From: Erythroxylum novogranatense
Taxonomy: Eukaryota; Streptophyta; Magnoliopsida; Malpighiales; Erythroxylaceae
Assembly: GCA_029891385.1 (NCBI GenBank)
Contig: CM057227.1
Coordinates: forward strand, 58,467,567-58,531,566
Length of the DNA stretch: 64,000 bases
Direction of reading: 5' to 3'
A program made the translations under genes and the position numbers. Each line of letters begins with the position of its first letter. Position 1 is the first letter of the stretch. Positions 1 to 11,962 of the stretch are shown here, piece after piece. The notes under the pieces are model-generated. The model ran no database searches. It was not told the DNA's origin and was given only the letters and a program-made list of their open reading frames with translations.

Positions 1-1077
1 GGTAACAATGGTTGTTCTATTAGTACGAATGGAATGCTTTATGGTACTTGGTACATTATGCAATGGTATTTACATATTAGATATGTCACGTCCAATTATG
101 AATGTCAATGACACTAAAAGACATAAAAGAGATAATTTAAAATCGACTTATTTATGGCATTGTCGCCTTGGCCATATAAATGAGAGATGCATAGCTAAGC
201 TCCATAAAAGTGGCAGTTTAGGGTCATTCGATTATGAATCTTATGACACATGTGAATCTTGTTTATTAGGCAAGATGACTAAGTTACCTTTAAGGGAAAG
301 GGTGAGCAATATTTGGATTATTAGATCTAATACATTCAGATGTATGTGGTCCAATGTCCATCCATGCCAGAGGTGGTTCTCGATACTTCATTACCTTCAT
401 CGATGATTATTCTCGATATGGGTATTTGTATCTGATGAGATACAAATCTGAAGCGTTTGAAAAGTTCAAACAATTCAGAAATGAAGTAGAAAACCAACTT
501 GAGAAAAGTATCAAGACATTACGATCGATCGTGGTGGTGAGTACTTAGACCAAGAGTTTTGGATTATCTCGTAGATAATGGGATTTTATCTCGATGGACT
601 CCTCCTTTCACACCACAAAGATAATGGTGTGACAGAAGGAGAAATCGAACCTTGTTGGACATGGTACGATCAATGATGGGCTTTGCACAGTTACCCAAAT
701 CCTTTTGGGGGTATGCACTCGAGACAGCTGTTTACCTGTTAAACAGAGTTCCATCAAAGACAGTTGATGTTACTCCATATGAGATATGGAACAACAAGAA
801 ACCTTATCTTTCTCATTTGAAAGTATGGGGTTGTCCTGCTTATGTGAAGCGGACACAGTCAGACAAACTGGATGCAAAGTCTGACAAATGTTTGTTCGTA
901 GGATATCCTAAAGAAACAAGAGGATATCAATTCTACCTTGCTGAGGAACAAAAAGTGTTTGTTTCGAGGCATGCTGTCTTTTTAGAGAAAGAGTTTCTTC
1001 TAAAAGAGGACAGTGGGAGCAAAGTTGAACTTGAGGAAGTTCAAGATGCTCGAATGAGCAGATCAATCGTCAACTGA
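1..1077 (+). pseudogene. Copia-1 pre-integrase and integrase region, frameshifted
   Basis: The frame from about position 8 reads a GAG-pre-integrase zinc finger (LWHCRLGHI ... CESCLLGK, the HHCC pattern). A frameshift near 290-350 moves the reading to 354-548, which holds the integrase core text FITFIDDYSRYGYL. A second break falls near 530, where the family's acidic catalytic stretch (RSDRGGEY in Copia-2) is lost. The frame opens again at 652-1077 with PYEIWNNKKPYLSHLKVWGC and KCLFVGY, typical of the copia integrase C-terminal side. No single product can be made. Integrase would insert the cDNA copy into the genome. Confidence 0.9.
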
Positions 1078-1297
1078 AATCAGTAACTCATACGAGATGA
1101 GGTAACATTCAACCTTCTACTACACACGAAGTTCGTAGGTCAAGTAGGATACGTTCGCTTCCGAGAGATATGGATTTCGTGAGTGAGCAGAATGATGTAT
1201 TGCTCATAGAAGATGATGAGCCTACCACCTATGAAGAGGTTACAAGAGTTCGAGAATCGATAAATGGCCGTGCCATGAAATCAAATGGATTCCATGT

Positions 1298-1900
1298 ATG
1301 AAAACCAAGTATGGTCTTTGGTTGATGCACCAAGGAATCAAACCCATAGGGTGCAAATGGGTTTTCAAGAAGAAAACCGACATGGATGGTAATGTGATTA
1401 CCTATAAAGCAAGGCTAGTGGCCAAAGGCTTTCGTCAAAGACAAGGAGTTGACTACGACGAAACCTTCAGTCCAGTAGCAATGCTTAAATCCATTAGGAT
1501 ACTCCTAGCCATTGCGCTCATTATGATTATGAGATATGGCAAATGGATGTGAAGACGACTTTCCCGAATGGAAATCAGGTGAGGATGTGTACATGACACA
1601 ACCCGAGGGCTTCATATCCAATGATGGCGAAAAGGTATGTAAGCTTCAGAAATCCATTTATGGATTAAAGCAAGCATCCCGGAGTTGGAATATCCGTTTT
1701 GATGAGACAATCAAAGAGTTTGGTTTCTCACAAAATCCGGATGAACATTGTGTGTATAAGAAAGTCAATGGAACAACAATCGTATTCCTTGTATTGTATG
1801 TAGATGACATATTGTTACTAGGAAGCGATGTCTCAATGATGCAATCAAGAAAGATTTGGTGTCAAACAATTTGCTATGAAAGACCTTGGTGAAGCAACTT
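1298..1900 (+). pseudogene. Copia-1 reverse transcriptase, frameshifted
   Basis: The frame 1298-1552 carries GCKWVFKKKTDMDGN and YKARLVAKGFRQRQGVDY, the N-terminal RT blocks of copia elements. A frameshift near 1540 moves the reading to 1536-1892, with YGLKQASRSWN and the catalytic YVDD box at 1797-1808. Another frameshift near 1840 ends it. RT would copy the element RNA to cDNA. The match to Copia-2 at 22670-23200 is close. The stretch 1078-1297 between integrase and RT is the usual weakly conserved linker and shows only broken coding text. Confidence 0.92.
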
Positions 1901-2705
1901 ATATCCTTGGGATAAGGATCTATAGAGATAGATCTAAAAGGTTGCTTGGTCTTTCACGATCAACGACATAGATAAGATGCTAAAGAGGTTTAGCATGGAG
2001 CAATCCAAGAGAGGTTCCTTCCCATCACTCATGGGATAACACTCTCGAAATCTATGTGTCCGAGACACAAGATGAGAGGATGCACATGAATATGATCCCA
2101 TATGCATCCGCAGATGGGATCTATCATGTATGCTATGCTATGTACGAGACCCGATGTATCGTATGCTCTAAGTGTTACGAGCGATACCAATCGGATCTGG
2201 TGAGGGTCATTGGGTTCTTGTCGAGAATATCCTCAAGTACTTGAGAAGGACTAAGGATGTTTTCTTGATATATGGAGATGGAGATCTTCATGTGGCGGGC
2301 ATACAGATGCCGCTTTCAATCTGATAAGGACGATTCAAAGTCTCAATCAAAGTTATATTTTCACACCGAATGGCGGGCGATCGGTTGGAAGAGTTCAAAC
2401 AAGAGACGATTGCAGATTCAACGATCGAGGCGAGTACATTCTTTGCATCGAGGCGGCAAAGGAAGCGCTTTGGATCGAAGTTCATCTCTCAACTTGGTGT
2501 GGTTCCTAGCGATGATGGGCCCATCAGTTGTATTGTGACAATAATGGGGCTATTGCGCAGTAAAGGAGCCAAGGTCTCATCGGCGATCTAAACACGTACT
2601 CATGATATCATTTGATTCGGGAGATCATCGGCGGGTGATGTCACGATAGAGAGGATTCCTGAGCGTAACATTGTCGATCCGTTGACAAAGCCATTGTCAC
2701 AGAGG
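1900..2705 (+). pseudogene. Copia-1 RT thumb and RNase H, heavily decayed
   Basis: Fragments in three frames match the region that is open in Copia-2 at 23197-24058, such as FQSDKDDSKSQS near 2315 and the terminal text before CCATTGTCACAG near 2690. Many one- to three-base indels destroy the frame. RNase H would remove RNA from the cDNA hybrid. The PPT and 3' LTR follow directly. Confidence 0.8.
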
Positions 2706-2783
2706 AATTTTGATTCTCATGTACTCGCTTATGGTATTAGATACCAAGCGATTGGCTTTAGGTCAGTGGGAGATTTGTAAGTA

Positions 2784-2815
2784 CAAGTCGACTGTATATG
2801 TAATAAGTCGACTTA
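2784..2815. repeat. Palindrome pair in Copia-1 LTR
   Basis: Two units with core AAGTCGACT(T) start at 2784 and 2804, 20 bp apart, within 10 bases of the LTR start. The second unit is the perfect palindrome TAAGTCGACTTA. The equivalent place in Copia-2 has four units. Confidence 0.85.
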
Positions 2816-4049
2816 TGCATTGTAAGAGTGTTAGAGTAGTGCCCTAAAGACAATCTCCTTTAGCGCATTTTGTACAAAGATGTTTGTATAAATAAAGAAA
2901 AGGCATATTTCATTAATTTGATGTTCATATTTATGAATTGATTTTAATCTTAAATCGAATTAATGAAGTCCATGATATATGACATAGCATGAAGGAAATT
3001 ATGATGTGATCATACTATTGAGATTCCTATCATGTGCAATTATGTCACTATCTAAATGATCCCTAGTCATAGGATTAATGAGGCTGGACATCGTTAATCC
3101 GGATAGACTAGCATATGTCAAACTCCTTGATTGGATCAGCGGTGGATCTCGTAACACTGTAAATATTGAGATATTTAGAGTTGACATATGGATGCTTACT
3201 AGTAGTAGTAAGTACATTGGATGACCTACCATGAGATCATCACATGGATATTATGTCGATGAGAATCTCATCATAGCAATGGTGCAAGTATCCTTAGACT
3301 TGAGGTACTCGAGGATATCTTGATCTTGATTACGTGCTGACTCCATTCCTTGTTGCCTTCGTGAGGTCGCTCATAGGGTGGTGATTGGGTACAGCTTGAG
3401 GTATTCGAAGGTAATTGAGTAACCAACAAAGGATTCACCACTTCTGTGATATTAGCAGAAGAGATACCCATGGCCTCTTGTGAGGATCATTACTTGCAAG
3501 TCTCTGGCGCGAGCATATATGTCATGAAGGCGGTCTTCATGGACATTAAAGTAATGAATCCTAGGACAAGAACTGATTACACTTGGACTAGATTTGATCT
3601 GATCGGTCTAGTAAGAGTTGACACTTGCCCATACTCAAACCAAGTGGGGTATAGCATGGTGAAAGGACGAATTGCACGGCAATTGTCTATGGAAAGGTTT
3701 GTAATTTGGTTCGTAGTTTATATAACCCGTTAAACCAATTACTTTCGGTCAATTGGGGTCATGATGTGTTGCTAGATACCTCATGACTTGCTTAGATTAA
3801 GTGTTAATCTAAGTGGCCAACATAACCGGAACCTAATGGGTCACACGAAAGAGTGTCTCGGAGAACTCGTAAAATAGTTTTGGATAGTGATCCAATCTGG
3901 AGAGCGAGCGGATTAAATGGATCCCGATGAGATTGGGATATGTCCCATGAGATCGCGACATCGACATTCTTTGAAAAGGGTCTCTGGCGATTTTTTCACG
4001 GTGGGGCCCGATAGAGGCGATAGGACCAACCCGGTTTGATGGACCACTT

Positions 4050-4108
4050 CAGCAATTATATATATTAATTAATTAAGTAAATAATTAATTAATATATATA
4101 TTTATAAG
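4050..4108. repeat. AT-rich inverted repeat in copia LTR
   Basis: ATATATATTAATTAATTAA and its complement AATTAATTAATATATATAT lie around a short centre, so this stretch can form a long AT hairpin. The same structure is at 17693-17748 and 25493-25548 in the Copia-2 LTRs. It includes TATA-like text and could be the LTR core promoter, but the start site cannot be placed from sequence alone. Confidence 0.6.
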
Positions 4109-4888
4109 TGTACGTGGATGGAGGAGAGGAGGCTTAAGAATCTTCCATATTAATGCTTAGTCATCAAGCATTTAATGAGAAAAGACAAAACAATTAAAAG
4201 GATGATGATGGTCGTGCCTTACATAAGAAGAAAGATGGAAAAGAATTTGTAGAAGTCTTTTGAAAGGTGATCATCGTGAATGAAAGAGGAGAAGCAAGGT
4301 TTTGAGAAAATCATCATCTCCATCGTTTCTTCATCCTCTCATCCAGTTTTGTCAACTTCTTCATCCATTCTTCAAGCTCTCCAAGAACAAGGTTAGTGCT
4401 AGCACACTTCTTATTTTGTTCTAGCTATTCCCGGGTCAAAGGGTTTGTCCCGGTTAGGTTTTTCGACCTCTGCGTGGATACCGTTAGAGACGGACTCGTG
4501 GTCGTTATGGTTTGATTTAGTTATATGACACAACGATCACTGGTTTCGGAAAGTCCCGGGACAAAAATTTTTGTTTTCCGCACCGGGTACATGTGATGTA
4601 CCCACCGGGATTTTCCTACACAAATAATAACGAAAATCCGATTATCCATACATAAAACCCAAATCAGTTAAAATCGGATAACACAATCAATTCCTAATGA
4701 GAGAAAGAAACAACAAAATAATTAAAATAATACTTAACCCGAGTTGTCGGCGTCGATTTCACCTCCAAACCGGCGTCGGAATGTTTAACCCTTCATAAAT
4801 ATTTTCCAAGAAAAATACTTACTCACCCCTGTGTTGTGCCGACACTGTCTTATTCCTCACTGTAGCTTTGTGTCTATTGTTCGTTGAT

Positions 4889-4906
4889 GTGACCAATAAA
4901 GGTCAC
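4889..4906. repeat. Hairpin GTGACC-AATAAA-GGTCAC, copy 1
   Basis: Perfect 6-bp arms surround AATAAA. On the plus strand it also contains a CCAAT box. An identical word lies 334 bp downstream at 5223-5240, and both recur in the other LTR at 28658 and 28992. The role is unknown. Confidence 0.75.
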
Positions 4907-5222
4907 CATCAACTAAAACATTGCTCTCCCCTCTTTGCTTTCTCCCTGCGTTTTTGCTTGGTCTCCTCTGCCGACACTGTGCTCTCTCTGATACTGTGAA
5001 AAATTGGCAAGACAAATAAAATTTGATCCCTCTTTAAAACCTGCTCTCCTGCTACGTCGTTTACGCAACCCACGCCTAGGTCCACTATAGCGTTATTTCT
5101 CTTGCGACGTCATTCCTCGCGTGCCTCCAGCCTCATATTGCGTCAGTTACGTTCTCTTCTGTTAATTGATTTATTGCTCATGTGATTTAATTTGCTGACC
5201 CCTTATTGCGTTGTTGCTTGAT

Positions 5223-5240
5223 GTGACCAATAAAGGTCAC
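5223..5240. repeat. Hairpin GTGACC-AATAAA-GGTCAC, copy 2
   Basis: Second copy of the 18-bp inverted repeat in the NonB2 3' LTR, 334 bp from the first. The spacing is the same in the 5' LTR. Confidence 0.75.
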
Positions 5241-5645
5241 TTCACTTATAAACATTAGCTCCTGCGTGCGTGCTGCTTTAGTCCTTCTCTGCTGTGCGTT
5301 TTGCCTCTGCTTTTAAATGAAACGCACCCTCTTGAACGTTAAGCATAGCGCTGCGTTGGTTGCTTCTTCTTGCGTTTTAAGTTAAACCCAATTGCGTTTA
5401 ATTTGGTCATCTTCTTTGTCTTCTATTTTTTTGTCTTTTAATTTTCTTTGTCCACTTCATGAAAGCAAGCGAGAATTGATCTTCGTAAAATGTCTCAAAT
5501 GGGGTACTTTTGACTCACTTTAATTTCTTTGCTCTCGAATTGTACCTAAAATAAAAGATGAACTAAAGTGAGTATCTTAATCATTTTTATATCGATAATC
5601 GCTAAGTGAAAATAATTAAAAATATCAACAATTAAGCACATATCA

Positions 5646-5665
5646 AATACCCCCACACTTAGCCT
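5646..5665 (-). other. NonB2 polypurine tract
   Basis: On the minus strand GGCTAAGTGTGGGGGTATT directly precedes the LTR start TGATATGTG. This is the plus-strand priming site for reverse transcription and matches AAGCTAAGTGTGGGAG in NonB3 at 49651-49667. Confidence 0.85.
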
Positions 5666-6804
5666 TTGGCTGTCCTCGGACAAATTGTCAAATTAAGCTC
5701 ATTGACCTAAAACATTTACTCAATTCCCACATTTTCTAAGACAATATAATCACAAACAAAGGTGAATAACTTTCAAAAATCATAGCAAGAAATCAACATT
5801 CTAAGCTTTTACTCATGATCAATCAACATTCAATATCTTTAAAAACTAAGAAATCTAATGGTAGACTCGGAAAATGTGTTTGATTAAAATATATCCATGG
5901 GTACACTCAGCATCATTCATGATCATGACAATCTATAACTTTGTCTATCATTTCATTTCTCCACCACTAATAGTCACATGGAAAATCATGAATCAAAGGA
6001 CTTTTCAAGGTTGAAATGTGGGTAAGGTTAAGGTGAGGTATATTTGGGTCAAGTAGCATAAAAGCCATCAAAGCTAGTAAAACAAAAGTAACACTCAATC
6101 AAAAACTGGGTACCGTCAGTTATGACAAATGCAACATTTCTATTTCACAACCTCATTCAGCTCTCACACACAAACCACATGAAACACATATTATCCGAAG
6201 GAATCACTCATACAATTTATCTAAATGAAATCACAAGAGTGAACCTTGAAAGAAAACCTCAACCTCATATTCAATATACTCAAATAACTCAACAATTACA
6301 ACTCTAGGAAGATGCATGAATTATAAACAACTTTTCAACACATATGCAATTCTTCCGTGATAAATTGTTCAATAAAATTATCTTTTCTTTTCTTTTCTTT
6401 TCTTTTTCTTTTTTTTCTCTTTTTTTCATATTCTTTTTTTTCATTTCATTTCTTTTCTTTTTTTCCTTGTAAAAATTAAAATAAACTACATCAACATGGG
6501 AATCTCAATGACAAGACATAAAATAACATCCCAAGATTATAACCAACCCTTACATATATACACCCCCACACTTAGAATTTTGTACATTCACAACCTCAAC
6601 AATCACAAATATTCCACTAGCTTTATGACTTAGGCAGGACATTTGGTTAAGTTTAAAAGCATAAAATGTGGTTTATACAAAAACAAAGGTTAAAGCTCAA
6701 AGGGGTTTTTTAAGGGAAAAATCATGTCAATAGGGTAGGTCATTTGGCCAATGTAGCTTATGAAAAACAAAGAATGCCTAATCATTTCCATGTTAATGCA
6801 TGTG

Positions 6805-6809
6805 ATAAA
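6805..6809. repeat. Target-site duplication ATAAA (left, Copia-2)
   Basis: ATAAA lies directly before the Copia-2 LTR start and again directly after its end at 26096-26100. The uninterrupted counterpart in NonB3 at about 48530 has the site once (ATAAAAATGTGG in the other orientation). Confidence 0.92.
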
Positions 6810-6817
6810 TGTAAGTG

Positions 6818-6900
6818 TAAGTCGACTTGTACCATGTGTAAGGCGACTTGTGCTTGCTCGGTACTGATAAGTCGACTTGTCCACTCGTGTAAGTCGACTT
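6818..6900. repeat. Palindrome array in Copia-2 5' LTR (two pairs)
   Basis: Units of TAAGTCGACTT type start at 6818, 6839, 6868 and 6890. Within-pair spacings are 21 and 22 bp and the pairs repeat at 50 bp. The second unit has GGCGAC in place of GTCGAC. The same array is in the 3' LTR at 24142-24225. Confidence 0.9.
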
Positions 6901-8112
6901 ATATGTGTACTGATACCATAAGATTGTTAGAGTAGTGCCTCAAAGGCAATCCCTTTAGCGCGTTTTGTTCATAGTCATATATGGACTTTATGAATAAATA
7001 AAGCAAGGCATATTTCATTTATTTGATGTTCATTTTATTATGAATTGATTGTGATCTTTAATCAAATTTATGAAGTTCATGATATATGACATAGCATGAA
7101 GGAAATTATGATGCGATCATACCACCGAGATTCCTATCATGTGCAATTATGTCAAGATATCTAAATTATCCTAGTCATAGGATTAATGAGACCGGACATC
7201 GTTAATCCGGATAGACTAGCATATGTCAAACTCCTTGATTGGATCAAGCGGTAGATCTCGAAAACCGTAAATATTGAGATATTTAGATTTGACATGTGGA
7301 TGCTTACTAGTGGTAGTAAGTACATTGGATGACCTTCCATGAGATCATCACATGGATGTCCTATACAAATGTCGGTGATAATCTCATCATAGAATGGTGC
7401 AAGTATCCTTAGACTTGAGGCACTCGAGGATATCTTGGTCTTGATTACGTGCTTTGACTCCATTCCTTGTTGCTTTTGAGGTCGCCGGAGGGTGGTGATT
7501 GGAGTGCAGTTTGAGGTATTGAAGGTAATTGAGTAGCCAATAGAGGATTCACCACTACGTGATAGCGGAAGAGATACCCACGGCCTCTTATCGGGATCAT
7601 TACTTGGAAGTCTCGGCGCCGAACACACGTGTCATGAAGAGGGTCTTCATGGACATATCAACTAATGAGTCTTAGGGCGAGAACGATTACACTTGGACTA
7701 GATTTAATCGATCGGTCTAGTAAGAGTTGACACATTGCCCATACTCAAACCAAGTGGGGTATAGCATGGTGAAAGGACGAATTGCACAATAATTGTCTAT
7801 GGAAGGGTTCGTGATATGGTTTCATTAGTCAAACCAATTACTTTCCGGTCGATTAGGGGTCATGATGTGTTCTAGATACCGCTCATGACTTGCTCAGATT
7901 AAGTGTTAATCTAAGTGGCCAACATAACCGGAACCTAATGGGTCACACGATAAGAGTGACTCGGAGAATCAGTAAAATAGTTTCGACAGAGATCCGATAA
8001 CTGGAGAGTAATAGGATTAAATGGATCCCGATGAGATTGGGATATGTCCAGATGAGATCGCGACATTGACATTGCTGAAAACCATTTCCAGCGATCTTTC
8101 GCCGGTGGGGCC

Positions 8113-8117
8113 CGGTA
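8113..8117. repeat. Target-site duplication CGGTA (left, GypC)
   Basis: CGGTA precedes GypC here and follows it at 17646-17650. The empty site is present in the other Copia-2 LTR near 25446-25455. Confidence 0.92.
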
Positions 8118-8566
8118 TGTTGGATCCCGTATTCGGAATCCAACTACTTATACATATTCCCTCAATACGTACGCATGATTCCTTAAGAACTCTTATAACC
8201 CGATACCGAATATCCAATCTCTAATCCGAAAAATCCCGATATAATAATTTTTTTTTTAAATCTTATTCATCTTAACTCCATTTTCATGATTCGGGTCTTA
8301 ACCGGAGAACGAAACGAAGAACAAAACAAAAGTAAATCGAACAAAACGGAGGAAAAGTATACGGAAATGAAGAAACAGACTGAAAACAAATTACGAAGCA
8401 CATGAGAATCAAAGACTAAAGAATTGAATCCGAAGCAAATTACAAAGCAAATCGAAGGCTCGAAATCGAAAGCAAAACAGACTGAAACGAATCGAATCGG
8501 ATAACAAAGTGTGGAAACAAACGAAAAAGTTACAAGAAAAAGAGTAAGAGGAGGACATTCAAAGAT

Positions 8567-8616
8567 TAGGCGTGGGCATGTTTAAGAAATTTAGAGACTA
8601 GGCGTGGCCACGCCTA
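8567..8616. repeat. CG palindrome island in GypC LTR
   Basis: Two related words start TAGGCGTGG at 8567 and 8599, 32 bp apart. The second is the perfect 18-bp palindrome TAGGCGTGGCCACGCCTA. The other LTR has the same pair at 12983 and 13014. Confidence 0.8.
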
Positions 8617-10382
8617 AGGATGAAGTCTGAATACAAAGTCAACGAATATAACACAACAGCACATATTCACATTACAAATATTTTTACAAAATCAACAAAG
8701 ACTTCAACAAAGAGAATACCAAAACACATACTCACATATCAAATGGTTTGAGTGATCTAGCAGACATACTACACATGTCCGGCAAGCGACCATGTGTGTC
8801 AGTGAATGAGGGGAGTCCGATTTTGAACTCCTAGGCCACTAGCGGGCAGGTGGGCGGTCCTATATAGACAAGTGCACTTGCTAAGCGGAGGGATCACTAC
8901 AAACCCACATAAACATGTATTTTCACATCATTCACACATAATTACCCAACATGGCATTTTTTCAAACTCATACAATCATTTGTCAAACAATTTTGCAAAA
9001 CAAAAGACATCTCATCCAAGTTCAAATCATCTTACATGATAATTCATTTAAAAGTCACAAATCATCCAAAGCATTGAATGACATTTATTTCAAAACAATT
9101 CTTGAACTTATAACTCAAATATTAAAGAGTCACCCACCTCGAATCCTTAAGCTTTGCAATAGGTTCACATGTCCTTCCTTAATCCCCAAACGCCTTTAAT
9201 TGCCCTTAATCAAAGCATAAAAGCCTTAATTAACACTTAACATCAAAGCTGGAAATTTCTAAAGAATGAAAACATGACTAAAAACCTAACTCACTTTGCC
9301 TATGCCATTCCTAAACCATAACCATCAAAGCCTATCTCAATTTTATCAATTATTTTCAAGAATCTCATGCCTTAAAGAAACCCATAAACTCTGATTTTCT
9401 TAAACCTCCATTACCTTTCTCATTTCTCTTATCCTTTAATGCCTTCATTAAGCATAAAATCCCAATTACCAAATGAACTCAATGCTGGAAAATTTTAAAG
9501 AATGGAAAACTTGCATTTAAACTCACCTAATCATCCCTACACCTTTCTTAAACTATACCAACCATAGCCTCTTTCAAACCTAGTCAAACTTGTCACAAAA
9601 TCCACCTTATACACACTCACAACAATCTGATTTTCTCTCATTTCATTTCATTTCTTATTCGTTCTTGAAAACTCTTCAAACCATCCTTGTTAAGCAAAAA
9701 GGTAAAACTCTCACAAAAGCCATGAATTAACAATGCTGGAATTTTGTTTTAAAGAACGCAAAATCTTGGTTTAAAACCCATCTCACTTAACCTATACCTT
9801 TTCTAAACAGTTAACATCATAACCTCTCTCCAAACTAAGTAAAATTCCATCTTAAAATAACAAAATCACACTTCAACAAAAGATCAAGTGCTGGAATTTT
9901 TTTAGCAAAAGGGAAAACATGAAATTAATCCCACCTAATCTTACCCATACTTTCACTAAGCCCTTAGCATCAAAACTCATCCATAAACCAACAAAAAGTC
10001 GACAATCTTCTCACCCATATAAAACCCATGAAATCAGAATTTGGCTTCAATGAAAGATGGAACCATTTCCTTTCCTTATTCCTTCATGAATCTCTCTTCA
10101 AATCATCATTAAAAGCAACAAATCCTAACTAGAAAACCATCAATTTTCGAAATTATTCTCACCTTAAGAGGACCCACGAAATTCTGATTTGCCTCCTATA
10201 GTGTTGCTTCCTCTTCCTTTAACCTTCTTCTTTTGGAAATACTTGAAAACCCACTTGAAACCTCATGAAAGATGATTCTTCTTCCTCTCTTCTCTCATGG
10301 CGAAACTCACACTCTCCTCTCTTTGTCTTGTATTTTCGTATGTCTACAAGTAAAACTTAAGGAAAACTAACTTAGAAACCTA

Positions 10383-10437
10383 CCTCTTCTCCTCTTCTTC
10401 TTCTTCTCCTTCTTCTTCTTCTTCTTCTTCTTCCTTT
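10383..10437 (+). repeat. TTC/TCC microsatellite in GypC 3' LTR
   Basis: A run of TTC with a few C interruptions. The counterpart at 16083-16136 in the other LTR is one or two units longer, as expected of slippage after insertion. Confidence 0.85.
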
Positions 10438-11942
10438 CTCCTAGCCGAAACTCCATCCTCTTCTTCTTCTCTTCATCGTTTCTTCTCTCTTCTTTTCTCT
10501 TCATTTTCTTTCTTTCTTTTAAAAAAATCGTTTTTCCTCTCTTATTTTAAAATTCCAGATCCTTCTTTAGGTGCCAAGTCATTAAAATGAGGGTAAATGA
10601 CCCTTTTACCCTTACTCTTTAACTTAATTCCAAAATTGCCCCTAACTTCATTTAAAAAATCTGATACCTTGCGTCCAGAATTTAAACAGCTAAATGAAAT
10701 AATTTGGGCAAACTTTCTTCTTGAAAATTGTTCCTCTTGATCTTACAAATCTAACGCCACTAACGACGCTCAATTCGGATCTAAAACGAAAAAGTTATGG
10801 CCGAATTACTAACTGACCTGCACAAAATCCGAAACCGAACATTAACATAACTTCAATCCAGACTTTGACAATCTTAGGGATGAAATTAAATTTCGATCCC
10901 TTCATAAGATTTGTAGCCCTATGTCTTAACTTTATTTTCCTCAAGAATCAACTCATTCGAGTTGTATAACTCCAAAATCGCAAAATACTGAACCATGTTC
11001 AGGAAATTATCAACTTATAACCTATAACCCATCTCTTACTTTGGTTCAATCAATCTCTTTCCATATAATCTCCTAAAATCATAATTCTTCATAAAATGAA
11101 CGTAATTGTCTTAGGAATCCAATGCTTTAAGAATCAAATCAATCGGATATCGGACGAAGGATTTATAAGCAAAAGATTACAAAAGTCGGATCAAAAGCTA
11201 AGAAACCGAATCGAATTTTTCAAAATCACAACTCTTGATCCCGAACTCGAATTTGACAAATTTGGTGTCAATAAAAGATCAAAGGAAGCTCCACAACTTC
11301 CCTGAAGAACAAAATGGCTTCCAAGGGAGTCAGATTTCCACTCAAAGATTCTGCCTTAATCGGCATTTCCTAAACAACTTCCAATTTTTAATCACTCATA
11401 ACTCCTTGCCCCGATCTCGAAAAATTACATACTTTATGGCGTTGGAAAGATCGAAATACAGGCTACAACTTTCAGTAAAACCATTTTTTCCAATTCTGAC
11501 TAAATCCATTCGTCGAGTAGCCTCAAAACATAGACTACACAAATCGATACTTAATAACATTTTCAAAACAAAGCATATCTTCAAAATCATATCTCCCAAT
11601 CCCGACATCGAAAAATAGCAAACTTTATGTCCACGAAAAGCTCTCGAGAGGCTACAAGTTTCATGTTGATCATTTTCTCAAATTTTGGCTCAAACAAAAG
11701 TCAACTCTCAAAGGACAAAAAGTCAAACATGTAACAAATTTTTCAACTTAATTTCAGAAATCATACCAATCTACTCAAAACTCGAAGGTATCAAAATCAA
11801 ATCATTCTTTTCTTATGAATTTCCTCAAAGCATAATTACTTTTTATTTCACAAGACATATGTGAAACCACTCGCTTTATTTCACTTAATATTTCTCAATG
11901 TCACTCAAAGATCGGGGTCCAACATTTCTCCCCCTCTTAAAA

Positions 11943-11962
11943 GAATTTCGTCCTCGAAATTC
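11943..11962. repeat. PPT-proximal inverted repeat, GypC
   Basis: GAATTTCG and CGAAATTC flank TCCT: a perfect 8-bp-arm hairpin ending 18 bp from the LTR. The same element is at 32060 (GypE), 40592 (GypD, decayed) and 60363 (GypG). Confidence 0.88.

Larger units (their letters stand above)
1..4620 (+). mobile_element. Copia-1: Ty1/copia LTR retrotransposon, left part outside window
   Basis: The segment holds a decayed copia pol (pre-integrase, integrase, RT, RNase H in copia order) followed by a 3' LTR that ends TTTTCCTACA at 4620. The 5' LTR and gag lie before the window. The sequence after 4620 is the LTR of NonB2, and the first five bases (CAAAT) fit a target-site copy, but the left copy cannot be seen. 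It is a close relative of Copia-2 with different small indels. The domain order is seen directly; an Angela/TAR-like lineage is inferred from the RT and RNase H wording. Confidence 0.93.
2776..4620 (+). repeat. Copia-1 3' LTR
   Basis: The LTR starts TGTAAGTAC straight after the polypurine-like AGTGGGAGATT and ends CCTACA, giving TG...CA ends and 1845 bp. It matches the Copia-2 LTRs (6810 onward and 24134-26095) along its length. It carries one pair of AAGTCGACTT-type palindromes at its left end, where Copia-2 has two pairs. Confidence 0.9.
4621..5645 (-). repeat. NonB2 3' LTR, truncated by Copia-1
   Basis: The segment matches 28388-29416, the 5' LTR of the same element, almost base for base and shares its start TGATATGTGC on the minus strand. 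The remainder lies beyond Copia-1, outside the window. It contains two copies of an 18-bp hairpin word at 4889 and 5223. Confidence 0.88.
4621..6809 (-). mobile_element. NonB2 (left segment): 3' LTR remainder plus interior
   Basis: Read on the minus strand, this continues from 26096 across the Copia-2 insertion. It holds the distal interior, a pyrimidine-rich tract (purine in element sense) at about 6380-6465, the polypurine tract GGCTAAGTGTGGGGGTATT at 5646-5665, and the LTR start TGATATGTG at 5645. The LTR is cut at 4621 by Copia-1. The interior matches NonB3 at 48380-49670 in reverse complement. No coding region is visible here. Confidence 0.88.
6810..8117 (+). repeat. Copia-2 5' LTR, first part
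   Basis: It begins TGTAAGTGTAAGTCGAC and matches 24134-25445 of the 3' LTR. GypC interrupts it after GGGCCCGGTA. With the second part (17651-18275) the total is about 1.93 kb, close to the 1962-bp 3' LTR. Confidence 0.92.
8118..11924 (-). repeat. GypC 3' LTR (with internal deletion)
   Basis: 3807 bp, TGTTGG...CCAACA. It matches 12547-17645 closely but lacks 1279 bp, equal to 13048-14326 of the other LTR; the join reads GTCTGAATACAAAG, with AT shared at both deletion ends. No gene is seen. It contains a CG palindrome island (8567-8616) and a TTC-rich tract (10383-10437). Confidence 0.9.

Noticed and set aside
6380..6475. Pyrimidine-rich tract as a possible regulatory element or splice tract
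   Set aside because: It is the reverse complement of the purine-rich tract in the NonB interior (48855-48945) and is best read as low-complexity element sequence.
7161..7628. 155-codon minus-strand frame in the Copia-2 5' LTR
   Set aside because: Antisense within an LTR and broken in the two other LTR copies (3000-3500 and 24490-24960).
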